Positions 18,053 through 27,292 of a stretch of 64,000 nt of DNA are shown piece after piece (within the stretch, counting starts at the first letter, position 1; every line of letters starts with the position of its first letter). The translations under genes and the position numbers were made by a program. The notes beneath the pieces were generated by a model, which saw only the letters and a program-made list of their open reading frames with translations, was not told the DNA's origin and did no database searches. The stretch comes from Leucothrix pacifica (GTDB taxonomy: Bacteria; Pseudomonadota; Gammaproteobacteria; Thiotrichales; Thiotrichaceae). The DNA is taken from assembly GCF_003172875.1 (NCBI RefSeq), contig NZ_QGKM01000075.1:17496-81495 (forward strand), given 5' to 3'.

Positions 18053-19276
18053 ATGCTGGGAATTCTTAGAAAACTGAAATTACATGCCTTGCCGATTCTG
18101 GCTATGTTGCTTTTGAGTGCCTGTGGCGGTAGTGATAAAGATAGCAGTGGGCAAGCGTCTGTTGAGCGCGGAGCGTTACTGAGTAGTGAGTTTGTTGCGG
18201 AGTATTCAGCCCCTGGGACGTTGAGTTTTGCGGCTTTGGCTGCCGGCTCAGAGGTAAGTTACAGCATTAAAGTAGTGAAGCTGATTTACAATACAGCGCT
18301 GGAGAGTGGTGATATTGTGAAGGCATCCGGCACGTTCTCATTCCCTACGAATAAAGCCGGATCAAGTCCTATGTTGAGTTATCAGCACGCGACGATTTTT
18401 TCGAATCTCTCTGTGCCAAGTAACGACCCTTTATTTGATCTGTCACCGGCTTATGCTGCGACAGCAGGTTTTGTGGTCGTCGCGCCGGATTACATCGGTT
18501 ACGGTGCATCCAACGCGATGACGCACCCGTTTATTCAGGCTGCACCATCTGCCAATAGCGTAATCGATCTGATTCGTGCGGCACGTATTTATGCTGCGGA
18601 TAATGACATCAGTCTAAATAGTCAGTTGTTTTTAGCAGGTTACTCCGAAGGTGCATACACCAGTATGGCGGCACATAAAGCAATGGAGACCGATTACCCA
18701 GACGAGTTCACCGTGACAGGCAGTGTGATTGGCGCGGGGCCGTATGATGTGAGAGGCACGGTGGACGAAATGTTGTTAAATACTCAGCGCATCGAGTCTC
18801 CTGCAACGCTTGGTTATATGGTTCACGCATACGACCGTTATTATGAGTTGGATAATCTGACTGTGCGGGCCATTGCATCGCCACATCACCTCACGGTGGA
18901 TGGATATTATGATGGCTCCAGAACATCCAGTGCGATCAATAGTATTTTGCCGCGTAATATGGACGAGCTGTTTGATGGTGATTTCTTGAGAGATTACGCG
19001 AGCATCACTGGTGAGTTAACGCTTAAGTATCAACTTGAGAAAAACGATGTGTATGACTGGGCACCCAAAGCACCGATTCGTTTGTTTCATGGAGCGGATG
19101 ATCAGATCGTGCCTTACGCTAACTCTGTTGCAGCAGCTAGCGTAATGAATGGATATGAAGGGGTTGACGTTACCTTGACGGACTGTGACAGAACACAGTC
19201 AACGCATGCAGGCTGCGTTCCGGAGTTTGCAGCATTCGCACTTAACTACTTATTTGATGAATCAACGGGTCGCTAG
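18053..19276 (+). CDS. Secreted lipoprotein lipase/esterase (alpha/beta hydrolase)
   Basis: A 407-residue protein with a lipoprotein signal peptide (LAMLLLSACGG; lipobox LSAC, so Cys is lipidated) and an alpha/beta-hydrolase domain of the secretory lipase type. The catalytic triad can be proposed: Ser in AGYSEGAYTS, Asp in FHGADDQIVPYA, His in QSTHAGC. A disulfide may link the two cysteines around the histidine. The open frame begins at TTG 18011, but ATG 18053 starts the signal peptide properly. Its stop overlaps the stop of the convergent peptidase gene through a CTAG. Substrate is unknown. Confidence 0.82.
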   Translation: MLGILRKLKLHALPILAMLLLSACGGSDKDSSGQASVERGALLSSEFVAEYSAPGTLSFAALAAGSEVSYSIKVVKLIYNTALESGDIVKASGTFSFPTNKAGSSPMLSYQHATIFSNLSVPSNDPLFDLSPAYAATAGFVVVAPDYIGYGASNAMTHPFIQAAPSANSVIDLIRAARIYAADNDISLNSQLFLAGYSEGAYTSMAAHKAMETDYPDEFTVTGSVIGAGPYDVRGTVDEMLLNTQRIESPATLGYMVHAYDRYYELDNLTVRAIASPHHLTVDGYYDGSRTSSAINSILPRNMDELFDGDFLRDYASITGELTLKYQLEKNDVYDWAPKAPIRLFHGADDQIVPYANSVAAASVMNGYEGVDVTLTDCDRTQSTHAGCVPEFAAFALNYLFDESTGR

Positions 19277-19923
19277 TCTGACGACTTCTGGTTGTTACGA
19301 ATCCATAATTCATAATCCATTTTACTACTGGTGAGGCTGGTAATAATCCCCAGCCCATCATTGGGTGCTGTCCCTTCAGCGGTGCGAATTCCCAGCGGAA
19401 TCAGATTTATCACTGCGCCGACTAAGGCCGCAAACGCCAGACTCTGTAGTGCGATTTGATAATAGTTGTCGTGCAGTGCAAAAATCTGATCAGTACCCAA
19501 AAACAGCATAATCAGTAAGAACACCAACAGTTCAATACCGGGGCCTGCAAAGTAGATCAGCGCATGTTTGATACGAACCCAATGCAAATTCTCCGGCGCG
19601 ATACTGACGAAACCTTCCAGTGGAATCATGCGAATTTCCATGGGGGCACCGAAAAGGGTGGTTTTGTGCAGTACACCGCCCAAACCAATCACCGTACGTT
19701 TTACCTGCCAGCCACACAGCTTTGCCATCAGTGCATGTCCGAATTCATGCAGAAATAACAACGGTATCCAGAAAAGAACAAAGAACAGCATGCCCAGTTT
19801 GCGGGGTTCGTAGTTGCTGATCATTTCCATACTCATCATAAAGAAAAACAGTAATGTCAGCACAAGCACAAAGATTTTTTCGCCTTTGGAGCTGGGTTCT
19901 TTATCTTTTTGGTCTATATACAT
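19273..19923 (-). CDS. Site-2-protease-like (M50) membrane metallopeptidase
   Basis: A 216-residue integral membrane protein with the M50 zinc motif HEFGH in its second hydrophobic region and a later NLIPLGIRTAEGTAPNDG segment whose NDG may supply the third ligand. At least four hydrophobic helices are visible. M50 enzymes cleave within or near the membrane, but this short protein lacks a PDZ domain and its substrate is unknown. It is convergent with the lipase gene, the two stops sharing CTAG at 19273-19276. Confidence 0.75.
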   Translation of the reverse strand: MYIDQKDKEPSSKGEKIFVLVLTLLFFFMMSMEMISNYEPRKLGMLFFVLFWIPLLFLHEFGHALMAKLCGWQVKRTVIGLGGVLHKTTLFGAPMEIRMIPLEGFVSIAPENLHWVRIKHALIYFAGPGIELLVFLLIMLFLGTDQIFALHDNYYQIALQSLAFAALVGAVINLIPLGIRTAEGTAPNDGLGIITSLTSSKMDYELWIRNNQKSSD

Positions 19924-20126
19924 GTGGATCGCCTTGTTGTTTGAACGAATGTTAGCAGAACTCCGGCTTAGGGTTTACTTACAGATTGTTATGACTCGCG
20001 GTTGTTAACCACGTCTTTAGACGCTTTTTGAACCTGAGCATCAAACAAATGGTCTGTAGTCGTGACAATAGGCGTCAGCCTCTAGTATTCTTGCGCCTCA
20101 AACGATTTTTAACTAAGGAATCAGCA

Positions 20127-20723
20127 ATGTCTGAGAACAATCCCTTCACTCCGCCAGAATCAGACCTTCGGCCACCGCTTAAGAATGGCCATCAGTTTAT
20201 TCAGGAGTTTCCACGCCTGCCGACGCTGTTGTTTATTGGTTTGGGATTATTAACGCTTGGACTTTATGTGTATGCATGGATCTACACACGTAATGCCATG
20301 ATTAACCGTTGTGTACCGGCTGATAAACGAATTCCGGATTGGTTATCAAACTCAACCGTTGCCATCGGTGTGATTAGTTTTTTGATGTCAGCCATGGGCA
20401 TGTTGTTTCCTGGCACAACTTTGGGCATGGCGATGGTCGAAGCGCAGGGTATCTTTGCGCTGATGTCGTTTGCAATGACTATGGTGTGGTTATTTACCTT
20501 CCGCACATTGCTGAATCAGTTAACCGGTGCATATCCCGGTAAGCGCTTGTGGGTGAATGGTGTTTTATTGGTGCTGTTTTCGGTGTATTACCTGCAGTAC
20601 AAACTCAACCAGATTCATGATATCGGTGAGAGTGAAATAACACGTCCGCCAGAGTCAGATGATGATGATGATGAGTCGGGTGATAATGATTCAAAGCCTA
20701 AGCAGGGCTATATCGAACTGTAA
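20127..20723 (+). CDS. Small integral membrane protein, DUF4234-like, acidic tail
   Basis: A 198-residue protein with about four hydrophobic helices (LLFIGLGLLTLGLYVYAWIYTRN, then VAIGVISFLMSAMGMLF, GIFALMSFAMTMVWLF, LWVNGVLLVLFSVYYL). The first resembles the DUF4234 domain, which has no known function. The C-terminus is strongly acidic (SDDDDDESGDND). The frame extends upstream to 20028, but ATG 20127 has AAGGA in front and starts a typical soluble N-terminus. No operon partner. Confidence 0.7.
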   Translation: MSENNPFTPPESDLRPPLKNGHQFIQEFPRLPTLLFIGLGLLTLGLYVYAWIYTRNAMINRCVPADKRIPDWLSNSTVAIGVISFLMSAMGMLFPGTTLGMAMVEAQGIFALMSFAMTMVWLFTFRTLLNQLTGAYPGKRLWVNGVLLVLFSVYYLQYKLNQIHDIGESEITRPPESDDDDDESGDNDSKPKQGYIEL

Positions 20724-20742
20724 TTTGCTGTTTATTCCAGAC

Positions 20743-20770
20743 AAAAAAGCGCCCCAGTGTTAAGGGGCGC
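20743..20770 (-). terminator. Intrinsic terminator of the DegP-family gene
   Basis: A perfect GC-rich stem GCGCCCC / GGGGCGC (20749-20755 with 20764-20770) is followed on the minus strand by six T residues. It lies 25 bases after the protease stop and directly after the convergent plus-strand gene, so it may stop both. Confidence 0.88.
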
Positions 20771-20795
20771 AAAGGGTACTACCTATGAAGCTTGT

Positions 20796-22226
20796 TTACT
20801 CCGGAACGTGTACCGGAATGTAGCGAGCTGAGTTATCGCGAATCACCAGTACGGGTACCGAGCGTCCTTTCGGTGCGTTTTTGATCGCACTCTTTAACTC
20901 ATCTGCTGAGCTGACCTCGACATTGTTGAACGAGATAATGATGTCATTGACGGCAATACCAGCTTTCTCAGCAAGACTGTCACCCATTACCTGGTTCACA
21001 ACCACGCCTTTATCAGAACGAATCGCTTTACGCTGTTCATCATCCAGTGAGCCAACGACTACGCCGAAAGTATCTTTGGAGCGAGTATTCGTTGCCTGTG
21101 CGCTGCCTTGTTTCTTATCCAGCTGTCCGACAACTACATTAAAGACTTTCTCTTTGCCGCCACGGATCAGCGTCAGAGGAACGCGTTTTCCAATTTCGGT
21201 GTTACCAACTAGTGGTGGCAGGTCGCCAGATTTGTACACACTAACGCCATTGAAACCAATGATGACATCACCACGTTTCAGACCAGCGGTATCAGCTGCA
21301 CTGCCTTTCTCAACGTTAGCTACCAATGCGCCTTTCGGGCCCGGTAAGTTGAAAGAGTCAGCGAGTTCTTGGTTTACGTCCTGAATCAATACACCCAGCT
21401 TACCGCGGCTTACGAAGCCTTTGCTTTTGAGCTGATTGGTGACGTTTTTCACGGTATTAACCGGAATGGAGAATGATATACCCTGATAGCCACCGCTGCG
21501 GCTATAGATCATGGAGTTCACACCAACCACGTTACCATCAAGGTCAAACAGTGGGCCACCTGAGTTACCGGGGTTAACCGCTACGTCTGTCTGGATGAAT
21601 GGGATATAAGTGGTGCTGGCTTGGTTAAGGCTACGTGACAAGGCACTTACGATACCTTGCGAAGCGCTGTGCTCAAGACCAAATGGTGCGCCGATGGCAA
21701 CAACCCATTGTCCTACTTTCAGCTTTGCAGAGTCACCCAGTGAAACCGCCGGAAGGTTTTTGGCTTCGATCTTTAACAGGGCGATATCAGTCGCTTCATC
21801 AACACCTATGACTTTAGCGTCTAGTTCACGGCGGTCTTTAAGTGTTACACGAACACTTTCGGCCTGATCAATAACGTGAGCGTTAGTGACTACGTAGCCA
21901 TCGTCTGAAATAATGAAGCCTGAACCCAGTGACTGAAAGTCCTGACTCGGACGTTGTCCGCGTGAGTCCGGAGAAGGCATGCTACGGAAAAATTCACGTA
22001 ACTGAGGGGGTAATGCGTCAAGATCAAACTGCCCACTGCCACCGCGCGAAGTGCTGCTAGCGCCTTTGGTTGCAATATTGACAACTGAGTTACGATTCTT
22101 TTCAATCACATCCATTAGATTAGGTAGTTCCGCTTTGGCGGGTAGGGATGTAACGAATAAAAGTGCTGTTAGCATTAAAGCACTGAATGCTTTAACTGTT
22201 GTTGGCTGAATTGCCTGGCTAACCAT
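20796..22226 (-). CDS. Periplasmic serine protease/chaperone, DegP/DegQ/MucD family
   Basis: A 476-residue HtrA-type protease with a signal peptide ending in SLPAKA. From ATG 22226 the triad is His117 (NAHVID), Asp147 (ATDIALLKIE) and Ser222 (NPGNSGGPLF). Two PDZ domains follow at about 275-365 and 385-470. It degrades misfolded envelope proteins; in pseudomonads MucD also restrains the alginate stress response, notable because an AlgR-like pair is present at 60.4 kb. The frame has a GTG at 22238, but ATG 22226 is preceded by GGAGG. A Gln-rich LA loop of DegP is short here, favouring the DegQ/MucD type. Confidence 0.93.
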   Translation of the reverse strand: MVSQAIQPTTVKAFSALMLTALLFVTSLPAKAELPNLMDVIEKNRNSVVNIATKGASSTSRGGSGQFDLDALPPQLREFFRSMPSPDSRGQRPSQDFQSLGSGFIISDDGYVVTNAHVIDQAESVRVTLKDRRELDAKVIGVDEATDIALLKIEAKNLPAVSLGDSAKLKVGQWVVAIGAPFGLEHSASQGIVSALSRSLNQASTTYIPFIQTDVAVNPGNSGGPLFDLDGNVVGVNSMIYSRSGGYQGISFSIPVNTVKNVTNQLKSKGFVSRGKLGVLIQDVNQELADSFNLPGPKGALVANVEKGSAADTAGLKRGDVIIGFNGVSVYKSGDLPPLVGNTEIGKRVPLTLIRGGKEKVFNVVVGQLDKKQGSAQATNTRSKDTFGVVVGSLDDEQRKAIRSDKGVVVNQVMGDSLAEKAGIAVNDIIISFNNVEVSSADELKSAIKNAPKGRSVPVLVIRDNSARYIPVHVPE

Positions 22227-22338
22227 TTTAACCTCCACTGATTAATTGTTGCGTAGATTCTGTCACGCGTTTGATTACTAATTGTTTTCCAATTAATTAA
22301 AAAAAATTTATACATATAACAGCGAGTTGCTAATTTTT

Positions 22339-23109
22339 ATGCTGGATATTCTTTACCAAGATGAACACATCGTTGCGATCAATAAACCATCAGGATTATT
22401 GGTACACCGTAGTCCCATCGATAAGCATGAAACTCGCTTTGCTATCCAACTGACACGAGATCAGATTGGGCAGCGTGTATATCCAGTCCATCGCTTGGAT
22501 AAACCAACCTCCGGAGTGTTGTTATTCGCCTTGTCTTCTGAAGTAGCCGCGTTGCTGACTCAACAGTTCACCGCTAGAACAGTGCACAAACGCTATTGGG
22601 CGATTGTACGAGGCTATACGCAAGATAGTGGGGTTGTGGATTACCCATTGCAAGAACAGTGGGATAAAATGACAGATAATTTAGTAAGTCAGGATAAAAG
22701 CGCGCAATCTGCAGTCACTCACTATCAACAACTCGCCAAAACTGAGTTGCCGTTTGCAGTGGGACGCTATGAAACGGTGCGATATTCATTGGTGGAGTTG
22801 TACCCAAAAACGGGTCGGAAGCATCAGTTGCGTCGTCATATGAAGCATATTTTTCATCCCATAGTGGGGGATACGACGCATGGTGATGGCAAGCAAAATA
22901 CCTTTTTGCGGGAGCAGTTTGATTTGCAGCGTTTAATGCTTCACGCCAGAGAGTTGAATCTGGCACACCCCGTGACCGGTGATGCCTTATCGATTCATGC
23001 GCCTCTGGCGGAGGATTTTCAGTTGTTATTGGGGCAGCTTAAGCTTGAGACAGAGCAGGATAGTGATACTCAAGCTAACTCATCCGACTCAGTTAAATAT
23101 TGCTATTAA
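22339..23109 (+). CDS. truC: tRNA pseudouridine(65) synthase
   Basis: A 256-residue RluA-family pseudouridine synthase. The catalytic motif is VHRLDKPTSGVLLFA with the invariant Asp, and the N-terminal INKPSGLLVHRSPID together with RTVHKRYWAIVRGY and RHQLRRHMKHIFHPIVGDTTHG-like wording match TruC, which modifies U65 of tRNAs. The frame starts at TTG 22327; ATG 22339 gives the family start MLDILYQDEHIVAINKP. The C-terminal 20 residues are a polar extension. Confidence 0.9.
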   Translation: MLDILYQDEHIVAINKPSGLLVHRSPIDKHETRFAIQLTRDQIGQRVYPVHRLDKPTSGVLLFALSSEVAALLTQQFTARTVHKRYWAIVRGYTQDSGVVDYPLQEQWDKMTDNLVSQDKSAQSAVTHYQQLAKTELPFAVGRYETVRYSLVELYPKTGRKHQLRRHMKHIFHPIVGDTTHGDGKQNTFLREQFDLQRLMLHARELNLAHPVTGDALSIHAPLAEDFQLLLGQLKLETEQDSDTQANSSDSVKYCY

Positions 23110-23142
23110 ACCCGCATAGTTAAACCTGTTGGAGTTGAGTGA

Positions 23143-24306
23143 CTAGCTCAGTCTGTCTTGTACCAACTTCACCCAGTAACTCGCACCGAGATGAGAGACA
23201 TCATCATTAAAATCATAATGTGCGTTGTGCAACATACAGCCACCTTCGCCCTCACCATTACCAATCCAAATGTAAGCACCGGGTAGGGCTTCCAGCATGT
23301 AACCAAAATCTTCTGCAGCCATGCTCGGTGGCATATTGCGTTGAACATTATCAGCACCAACCACTTTAGCAGCTGCATCGGCACAGTGTTGAGCTTCAGG
23401 TGGAGTGTTGATGGTCGCGGGATAATCACCAATCACAGTGAGTTCACCGGTGGCTCCAAAACTAGCGCAAACACTCTCCACCAACTCACGGATACGGCGA
23501 ATCAACATAACGCCATGCTCCGGATTAAAGAAACGCAGTGTGCCGGTGAGTTTCATTTCATCCGGAATCACATTGTGAGTGAAACCAGCGGAGACTTGAG
23601 TAATGCTGATGACTGCGGCGTCTACCGGAGACATATTGCGTGAGATAATGCTTTGTAAGGCGGTAATCACATGTGAGCCAATTAATACCGGATCAATGGT
23701 TTGATCGGGAATTGCAGCGTGCCCACCTTTACCAGTGATGAGAATCTTCAGCGTTCTAACCGCTGCCATTACTGCGGTGTCGTGTACTACAAACTGACCA
23801 GCCGGCAAGCCCGGCCAGTTGTGCATGCCATAGATTTCCTGACAGGGGAATTGTTCAAACAAGCCCTCATCCATCATTTGTTTTGCCCCGGCATCACCTT
23901 CTTCAGCGGGTTGGAATATCAAATGGACAGTGCCCTTGAAATCATTGTTATTAATCAGATAAGCAGCTGCTCCGAGTAACATGGTGGTGTGACCATCATG
24001 ACCGCAGCCATGCATATTGCCTTCGTGTAGTGACTTGTGAGCAAAGTCATTTGCTTCGGTGATTTCTAAAGCATCGATATCGGCGCGTAGTCCGATGCTT
24101 TTGCCCTCATATTGCCCTTTGATGGTAGCAACGATGCCAGTGGTGGCAAGACCCCGCTGGAACGGTACGCCTAAATCTTCAAGAACCTCGGCGATATAGT
24201 CACTGGTTTTAAATTCTTCAAAACAAAGTTCGGGGTGTTGGTGTAACCAGTGACGCCATCCAATCATTTGTTGGTGTAGTGCTGATCCGCTTTCAATAGC
24301 AGTCAT
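23143..24306 (-). CDS. M20-family metal-dependent amidohydrolase
   Basis: A 387-residue amidohydrolase of the hippurate hydrolase/N-acyl-amino-acid deacylase branch. The two-metal site is seen as MHGCGHDGHTTMLLG, the catalytic FQPAEEGDAGAKQMMDEGLF, the NWPGLPAGQ region, GGHAAIPDQTIDP in the lid domain, and MAAEDFGYML. The substrate cannot be decided; relatives hydrolyse N-acetylated or N-acyl amino acids, or indole-3-acetyl conjugates. A 20-base gap separates it from the upstream phoR stop on the same strand, so some transcription may read through from the pho genes. Confidence 0.88.
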   Translation of the reverse strand: MTAIESGSALHQQMIGWRHWLHQHPELCFEEFKTSDYIAEVLEDLGVPFQRGLATTGIVATIKGQYEGKSIGLRADIDALEITEANDFAHKSLHEGNMHGCGHDGHTTMLLGAAAYLINNNDFKGTVHLIFQPAEEGDAGAKQMMDEGLFEQFPCQEIYGMHNWPGLPAGQFVVHDTAVMAAVRTLKILITGKGGHAAIPDQTIDPVLIGSHVITALQSIISRNMSPVDAAVISITQVSAGFTHNVIPDEMKLTGTLRFFNPEHGVMLIRRIRELVESVCASFGATGELTVIGDYPATINTPPEAQHCADAAAKVVGADNVQRNMPPSMAAEDFGYMLEALPGAYIWIGNGEGEGGCMLHNAHYDFNDDVSHLGASYWVKLVQDRLS

Positions 24307-24326
24307 AAGACCTGTCCTTAGTGGGG

Positions 24327-25679
24327 CTAAGCGCTAAGTATATGGTCTTCGGTGTCTTCTATGGAAGGGGCATCAATGCCACGTTCAGTAGGGAATAAGC
24401 AACGAAATACACTGCCTTTACCAAATTCACTACTGATAGACAGCTGAGCGTCGTGGCGTTGCAAGGCATGCTTGACGATGGCTAAGCCAAGACCTGTTCC
24501 TCCTGCGTCGCGTGAGCGCCCTTTATCCGCTCGATAAAAGCGCTCAGTTAGCCGATTAATGTGCTGTGGTTCAATACCAATTCCATTATCTTCAACTTCC
24601 ATAATGAGATGATCATCAGACTCATACCAACGAATAGCAATCTCACCAAGCTCGGGTGTGTAGTTGACTGCGTTGGAGACTAAGTTTGAAAAGACACCAT
24701 GTAGCTCACGGGTATTGCCTTTTAGCCAGAGGCTCTCATCCGCTTCCAGAGTAATGTTTTGGTTCTTATTTCCACTCAAAATAATGGCATCATCAGCGAT
24801 TCCTTCCAGCATTTTAGGAACGGCGACTTCATTGTTGTGATTGATGTGTTGTTCGTTTTCCAGATTGGACAGCGTTAGCAAGTCCTCAACTAAGCGAGTC
24901 ATACGATCGGATTGCTGTTTCATCTGCCAGAAAATAGCGCGGTAAGGTTCCATTTCCGGAGAGTCATCATCATCCAGTGTTTCTATGTAGCCAACGACAA
25001 CACTGAGTGGTGTGCGTAGCTCGTGCGATACATTCGCAACGAAGTCCTGGCGTACCTTTTCCATGTGATGCAGTCTGGTGAAGTCCTGCACAATCATCAG
25101 GTGTTTATCGTGAAAAGGAAGGAGCCGAATATCGAGTTTTATGTTATTGCCAGCCGGAGAGTCGAGTCTCAAATTCTCATCTTCACCGCTACTATTGTAG
25201 AACTTCACAAAGCTCGGATCTCTGACCAGATTGGTGATGTTACTGCCGCGATCTTGCTGTTGACGAAGACCAAGCAAACTTGAAGCCCGTTTATTCATCC
25301 ACTCAATCCGGTTGAGTGAGTCAAGAATCAAAATACCATCCGGCAGGGCGGTGCTGACTTTTCGGAACTGAGCAATGAGGTGACGGGATTTTGCTTCAGT
25401 GCTGCGATGGTGTTTATTTCGCTGGTGGAATTGCGTCGAAATTTCGCTCCAGATACCGCGTAATTCATCCGGTGGCGCTTTCATCTGTTTATTGGCTTGC
25501 CACGTCAGCAGCAGCTTCATTTGATAGATATGAAAGCCGGTGAACAGCAGTAAACCGAGAATAATTAACCACAGGAATGGAATGCCGGTTGTTGATATCA
25601 ACAAGCAAGCAATCACGATAAGACTGAGAAGTTTGAGTTCAGGTACGATTACCTTGTTGAGATAGTCGTTCCAGCTCAT
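24327..25679 (-). CDS. phoR: Phosphate-regulon sensor histidine kinase
   Basis: A 450-residue membrane kinase. Two N-terminal hydrophobic helices (LIVIACLLISTTGIPFLWLI and the next) lead into a PAS domain (about 108-200, LPDGILILDSLNRIEWMN), a dimerisation/phosphoacceptor helix VANVSHELRTPLSVVVGY with the His, and HATPase boxes (VSNAVNYT, DNGIGI, GTGLGLAIV). No periplasmic sensing domain, as normal for PhoR, which reads signals through PhoU and the Pst complex. It follows phoB by 9 bases. Confidence 0.94.
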   Translation of the reverse strand: MSWNDYLNKVIVPELKLLSLIVIACLLISTTGIPFLWLIILGLLLFTGFHIYQMKLLLTWQANKQMKAPPDELRGIWSEISTQFHQRNKHHRSTEAKSRHLIAQFRKVSTALPDGILILDSLNRIEWMNKRASSLLGLRQQQDRGSNITNLVRDPSFVKFYNSSGEDENLRLDSPAGNNIKLDIRLLPFHDKHLMIVQDFTRLHHMEKVRQDFVANVSHELRTPLSVVVGYIETLDDDDSPEMEPYRAIFWQMKQQSDRMTRLVEDLLTLSNLENEQHINHNNEVAVPKMLEGIADDAIILSGNKNQNITLEADESLWLKGNTRELHGVFSNLVSNAVNYTPELGEIAIRWYESDDHLIMEVEDNGIGIEPQHINRLTERFYRADKGRSRDAGGTGLGLAIVKHALQRHDAQLSISSEFGKGSVFRCLFPTERGIDAPSIEDTEDHILSA

Positions 25680-25688
25680 AAGGCATGC

Positions 25689-26378
25689 TTACTCATTCGG
25701 TGAGAAGCGGTAGCCAACACCACGGACGGTTTGGATAAGTTTGTCATACTGCCAAGGGGCCAGTGATTTTCGTAATCGTAAGATGTGCACATCAACGGTA
25801 CGTTCCTCAACATAGGTATTCCTGCCCCACACATGATCCAGTAGGGTGCCTCGGCTATAAACTCGATTTGGGTTTTCCATCATGAAATTGAGCAGACGAA
25901 ACTCTGTTGGCCCCAGTTCAAGTGAATTACCGTCAATCGTAACGCGATGACTTCCTTTATCCAGACGCAGATTCTGAGCAGTGAGTACTTCATCTTCTGT
26001 CTGGCGGGAAGTATTCCTTCGCAATACTGCCTGAATTCTGGCGATCAATTCTTTAGGAGAAAATGGCTTACTTACGTAGTCATCAGCACCTGAATTGAGT
26101 CCGGTAATCTTGTCATCTTCAGAGGATTTAGCCGTCAACATAATAACAGGTATATCGCTGTTAAAGCTATCTCGTTTGATATGGCGAATCAGCTCAATAC
26201 CGGTGGCATCAGGAAGCATCCAGTCCATTAAAATTAAGTCAGGATGTGTTTCACTTAGAGAAATTTGAGCCTGTCGTGCATCGCCTGCTTCAAGGGTTCT
26301 GTAGCCTGCACGGGACAACGCAAAACCTAACATCTGGCGGATGGGCTGTTCGTCTTCTACGAGGAGTATCGTTTCCAT
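25689..26378 (-). CDS. phoB: Phosphate-regulon response regulator PhoB
   Basis: A 229-residue OmpR-type regulator: receiver domain with LVEDEQPIR, phosphoacceptor Asp in LILMDWMLPDATG, Lys in VSKPF, and a C-terminal winged helix ending in ERTVDVHILRLRKSL and TVRGVGYRF. It activates Pho-box promoters. Paired with phoR in its own transcription unit, separated from phoU by a terminator and preceded by a Pho box, so it is likely autoregulated. Confidence 0.95.
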   Translation of the reverse strand: METILLVEDEQPIRQMLGFALSRAGYRTLEAGDARQAQISLSETHPDLILMDWMLPDATGIELIRHIKRDSFNSDIPVIMLTAKSSEDDKITGLNSGADDYVSKPFSPKELIARIQAVLRRNTSRQTEDEVLTAQNLRLDKGSHRVTIDGNSLELGPTEFRLLNFMMENPNRVYSRGTLLDHVWGRNTYVEERTVDVHILRLRKSLAPWQYDKLIQTVRGVGYRFSPNE

Positions 26379-26433
26379 GATAATTGTTACATCGACATTA
26401 ATTTTTAGAGTGCCGTTATTACAACAAAGTTAT

Positions 26434-26451
26434 ATGTCAGAGATATGACAA
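26434..26451 (-). promoter_or_regulatory. Pho box upstream of phoB
   Basis: On the minus strand TTGTCATATCTCTGACAT matches the two 7-base PhoB half-sites with a 4-base spacer. It lies 56-73 bases upstream of the phoB ATG, the usual activating position. Only one or two bases differ from the ideal half-site CTGTCAT. Confidence 0.75.
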
Positions 26452-26474
26452 GGTTAGACTGGTTTTATTTATTT

Positions 26475-26520
26475 TTTGACAAAAAATAACCGCATCCTGA
26501 AGCAGGTATGCGGTTATTTT
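26475..26520 (-). terminator. Terminator after phoU
   Basis: A long stem AAAATAACCGCAT / ATGCGGTTATTTT (26483-26495 with 26508-26520, CCT/AGG pairing in the loop) is followed by TTTTTTGTC on the minus strand. It closes the pstSCAB-phoU unit before the separate phoB promoter. Confidence 0.9.
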
Positions 26521-26540
26521 CAAGACTGAGCGGACTGAGT

Positions 26541-27278
26541 TTATTCGTCGTCTGATTTCTTGTCTTTCAGTGTTTCAGGGTAAAGCTTTTTGCGAATTTT
26601 CTTCAGGCTGGTATGACGGATGTCTTTACCTTTTACCCGATAGATAACGAACTCACAAATATTGGTTGAGTGGTTTCCAATACGCTCAAAGGCACGCGCA
26701 CACCAGATTACGCGCAGGGCATTTTTGATATTGCGGGTGTCATCCATCATGTGAGTGATTAATATGCGTGATAAGTCATCAAACTCACGGCTGACGCGGC
26801 GACTTTTCTTAGCAACGTCCATCGCTTGCTCATCGTCCATTCGTGCGAATGCATCCAGCGCCAGCTTCAACAGGCTATGCGCCAGTTCACCTAAGTGACG
26901 TAGTTGTGCGCTCATGCCTTGATTACTGACATGATTTCCCAGTTGTGACGCGTACAGACCAATCTGTTCTGCTTCATCACCGATACGCTCAAGATCAGTG
27001 GTGATCTTGATGATACTCAGTAGCAAGCGAAGGTCGCCGGCAGCTGGTTGACGACGTGCAATAATACTTGCACATTCCTCGTCGATCTCAACTTCCAGCT
27101 CATTGATATCAGCGTCTGATGAAGCTACGTGCTCACCCAGCTCTACATCACGCTCTAATACTGCCTGAAGTGCATTGCTAACTTGTTTTTCTACCAGTCC
27201 ACCCATTTCAAGGGCTTTACTGCGGATTTCTTCCAGTTCCTGATCATAGGACTGAAGAATATGATCTCCGTTTTCCAT
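26541..27278 (-). CDS. phoU: Phosphate signalling regulator PhoU
   Basis: A 245-residue all-helical protein made of two PhoU repeats (about 20-110 and 120-220). Conserved acidic metal-binding positions are visible in IKITTDLERIGDEAEQIG and in WCARAFERIGNHSTNICE. PhoU signals between the Pst transporter and PhoR. It starts 14 bases after the pstB stop, as in most proteobacteria. Confidence 0.95.
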   Translation of the reverse strand: MENGDHILQSYDQELEEIRSKALEMGGLVEKQVSNALQAVLERDVELGEHVASSDADINELEVEIDEECASIIARRQPAAGDLRLLLSIIKITTDLERIGDEAEQIGLYASQLGNHVSNQGMSAQLRHLGELAHSLLKLALDAFARMDDEQAMDVAKKSRRVSREFDDLSRILITHMMDDTRNIKNALRVIWCARAFERIGNHSTNICEFVIYRVKGKDIRHTSLKKIRKKLYPETLKDKKSDDE

Positions 27279-27292
27279 AATTATCCCGTGCC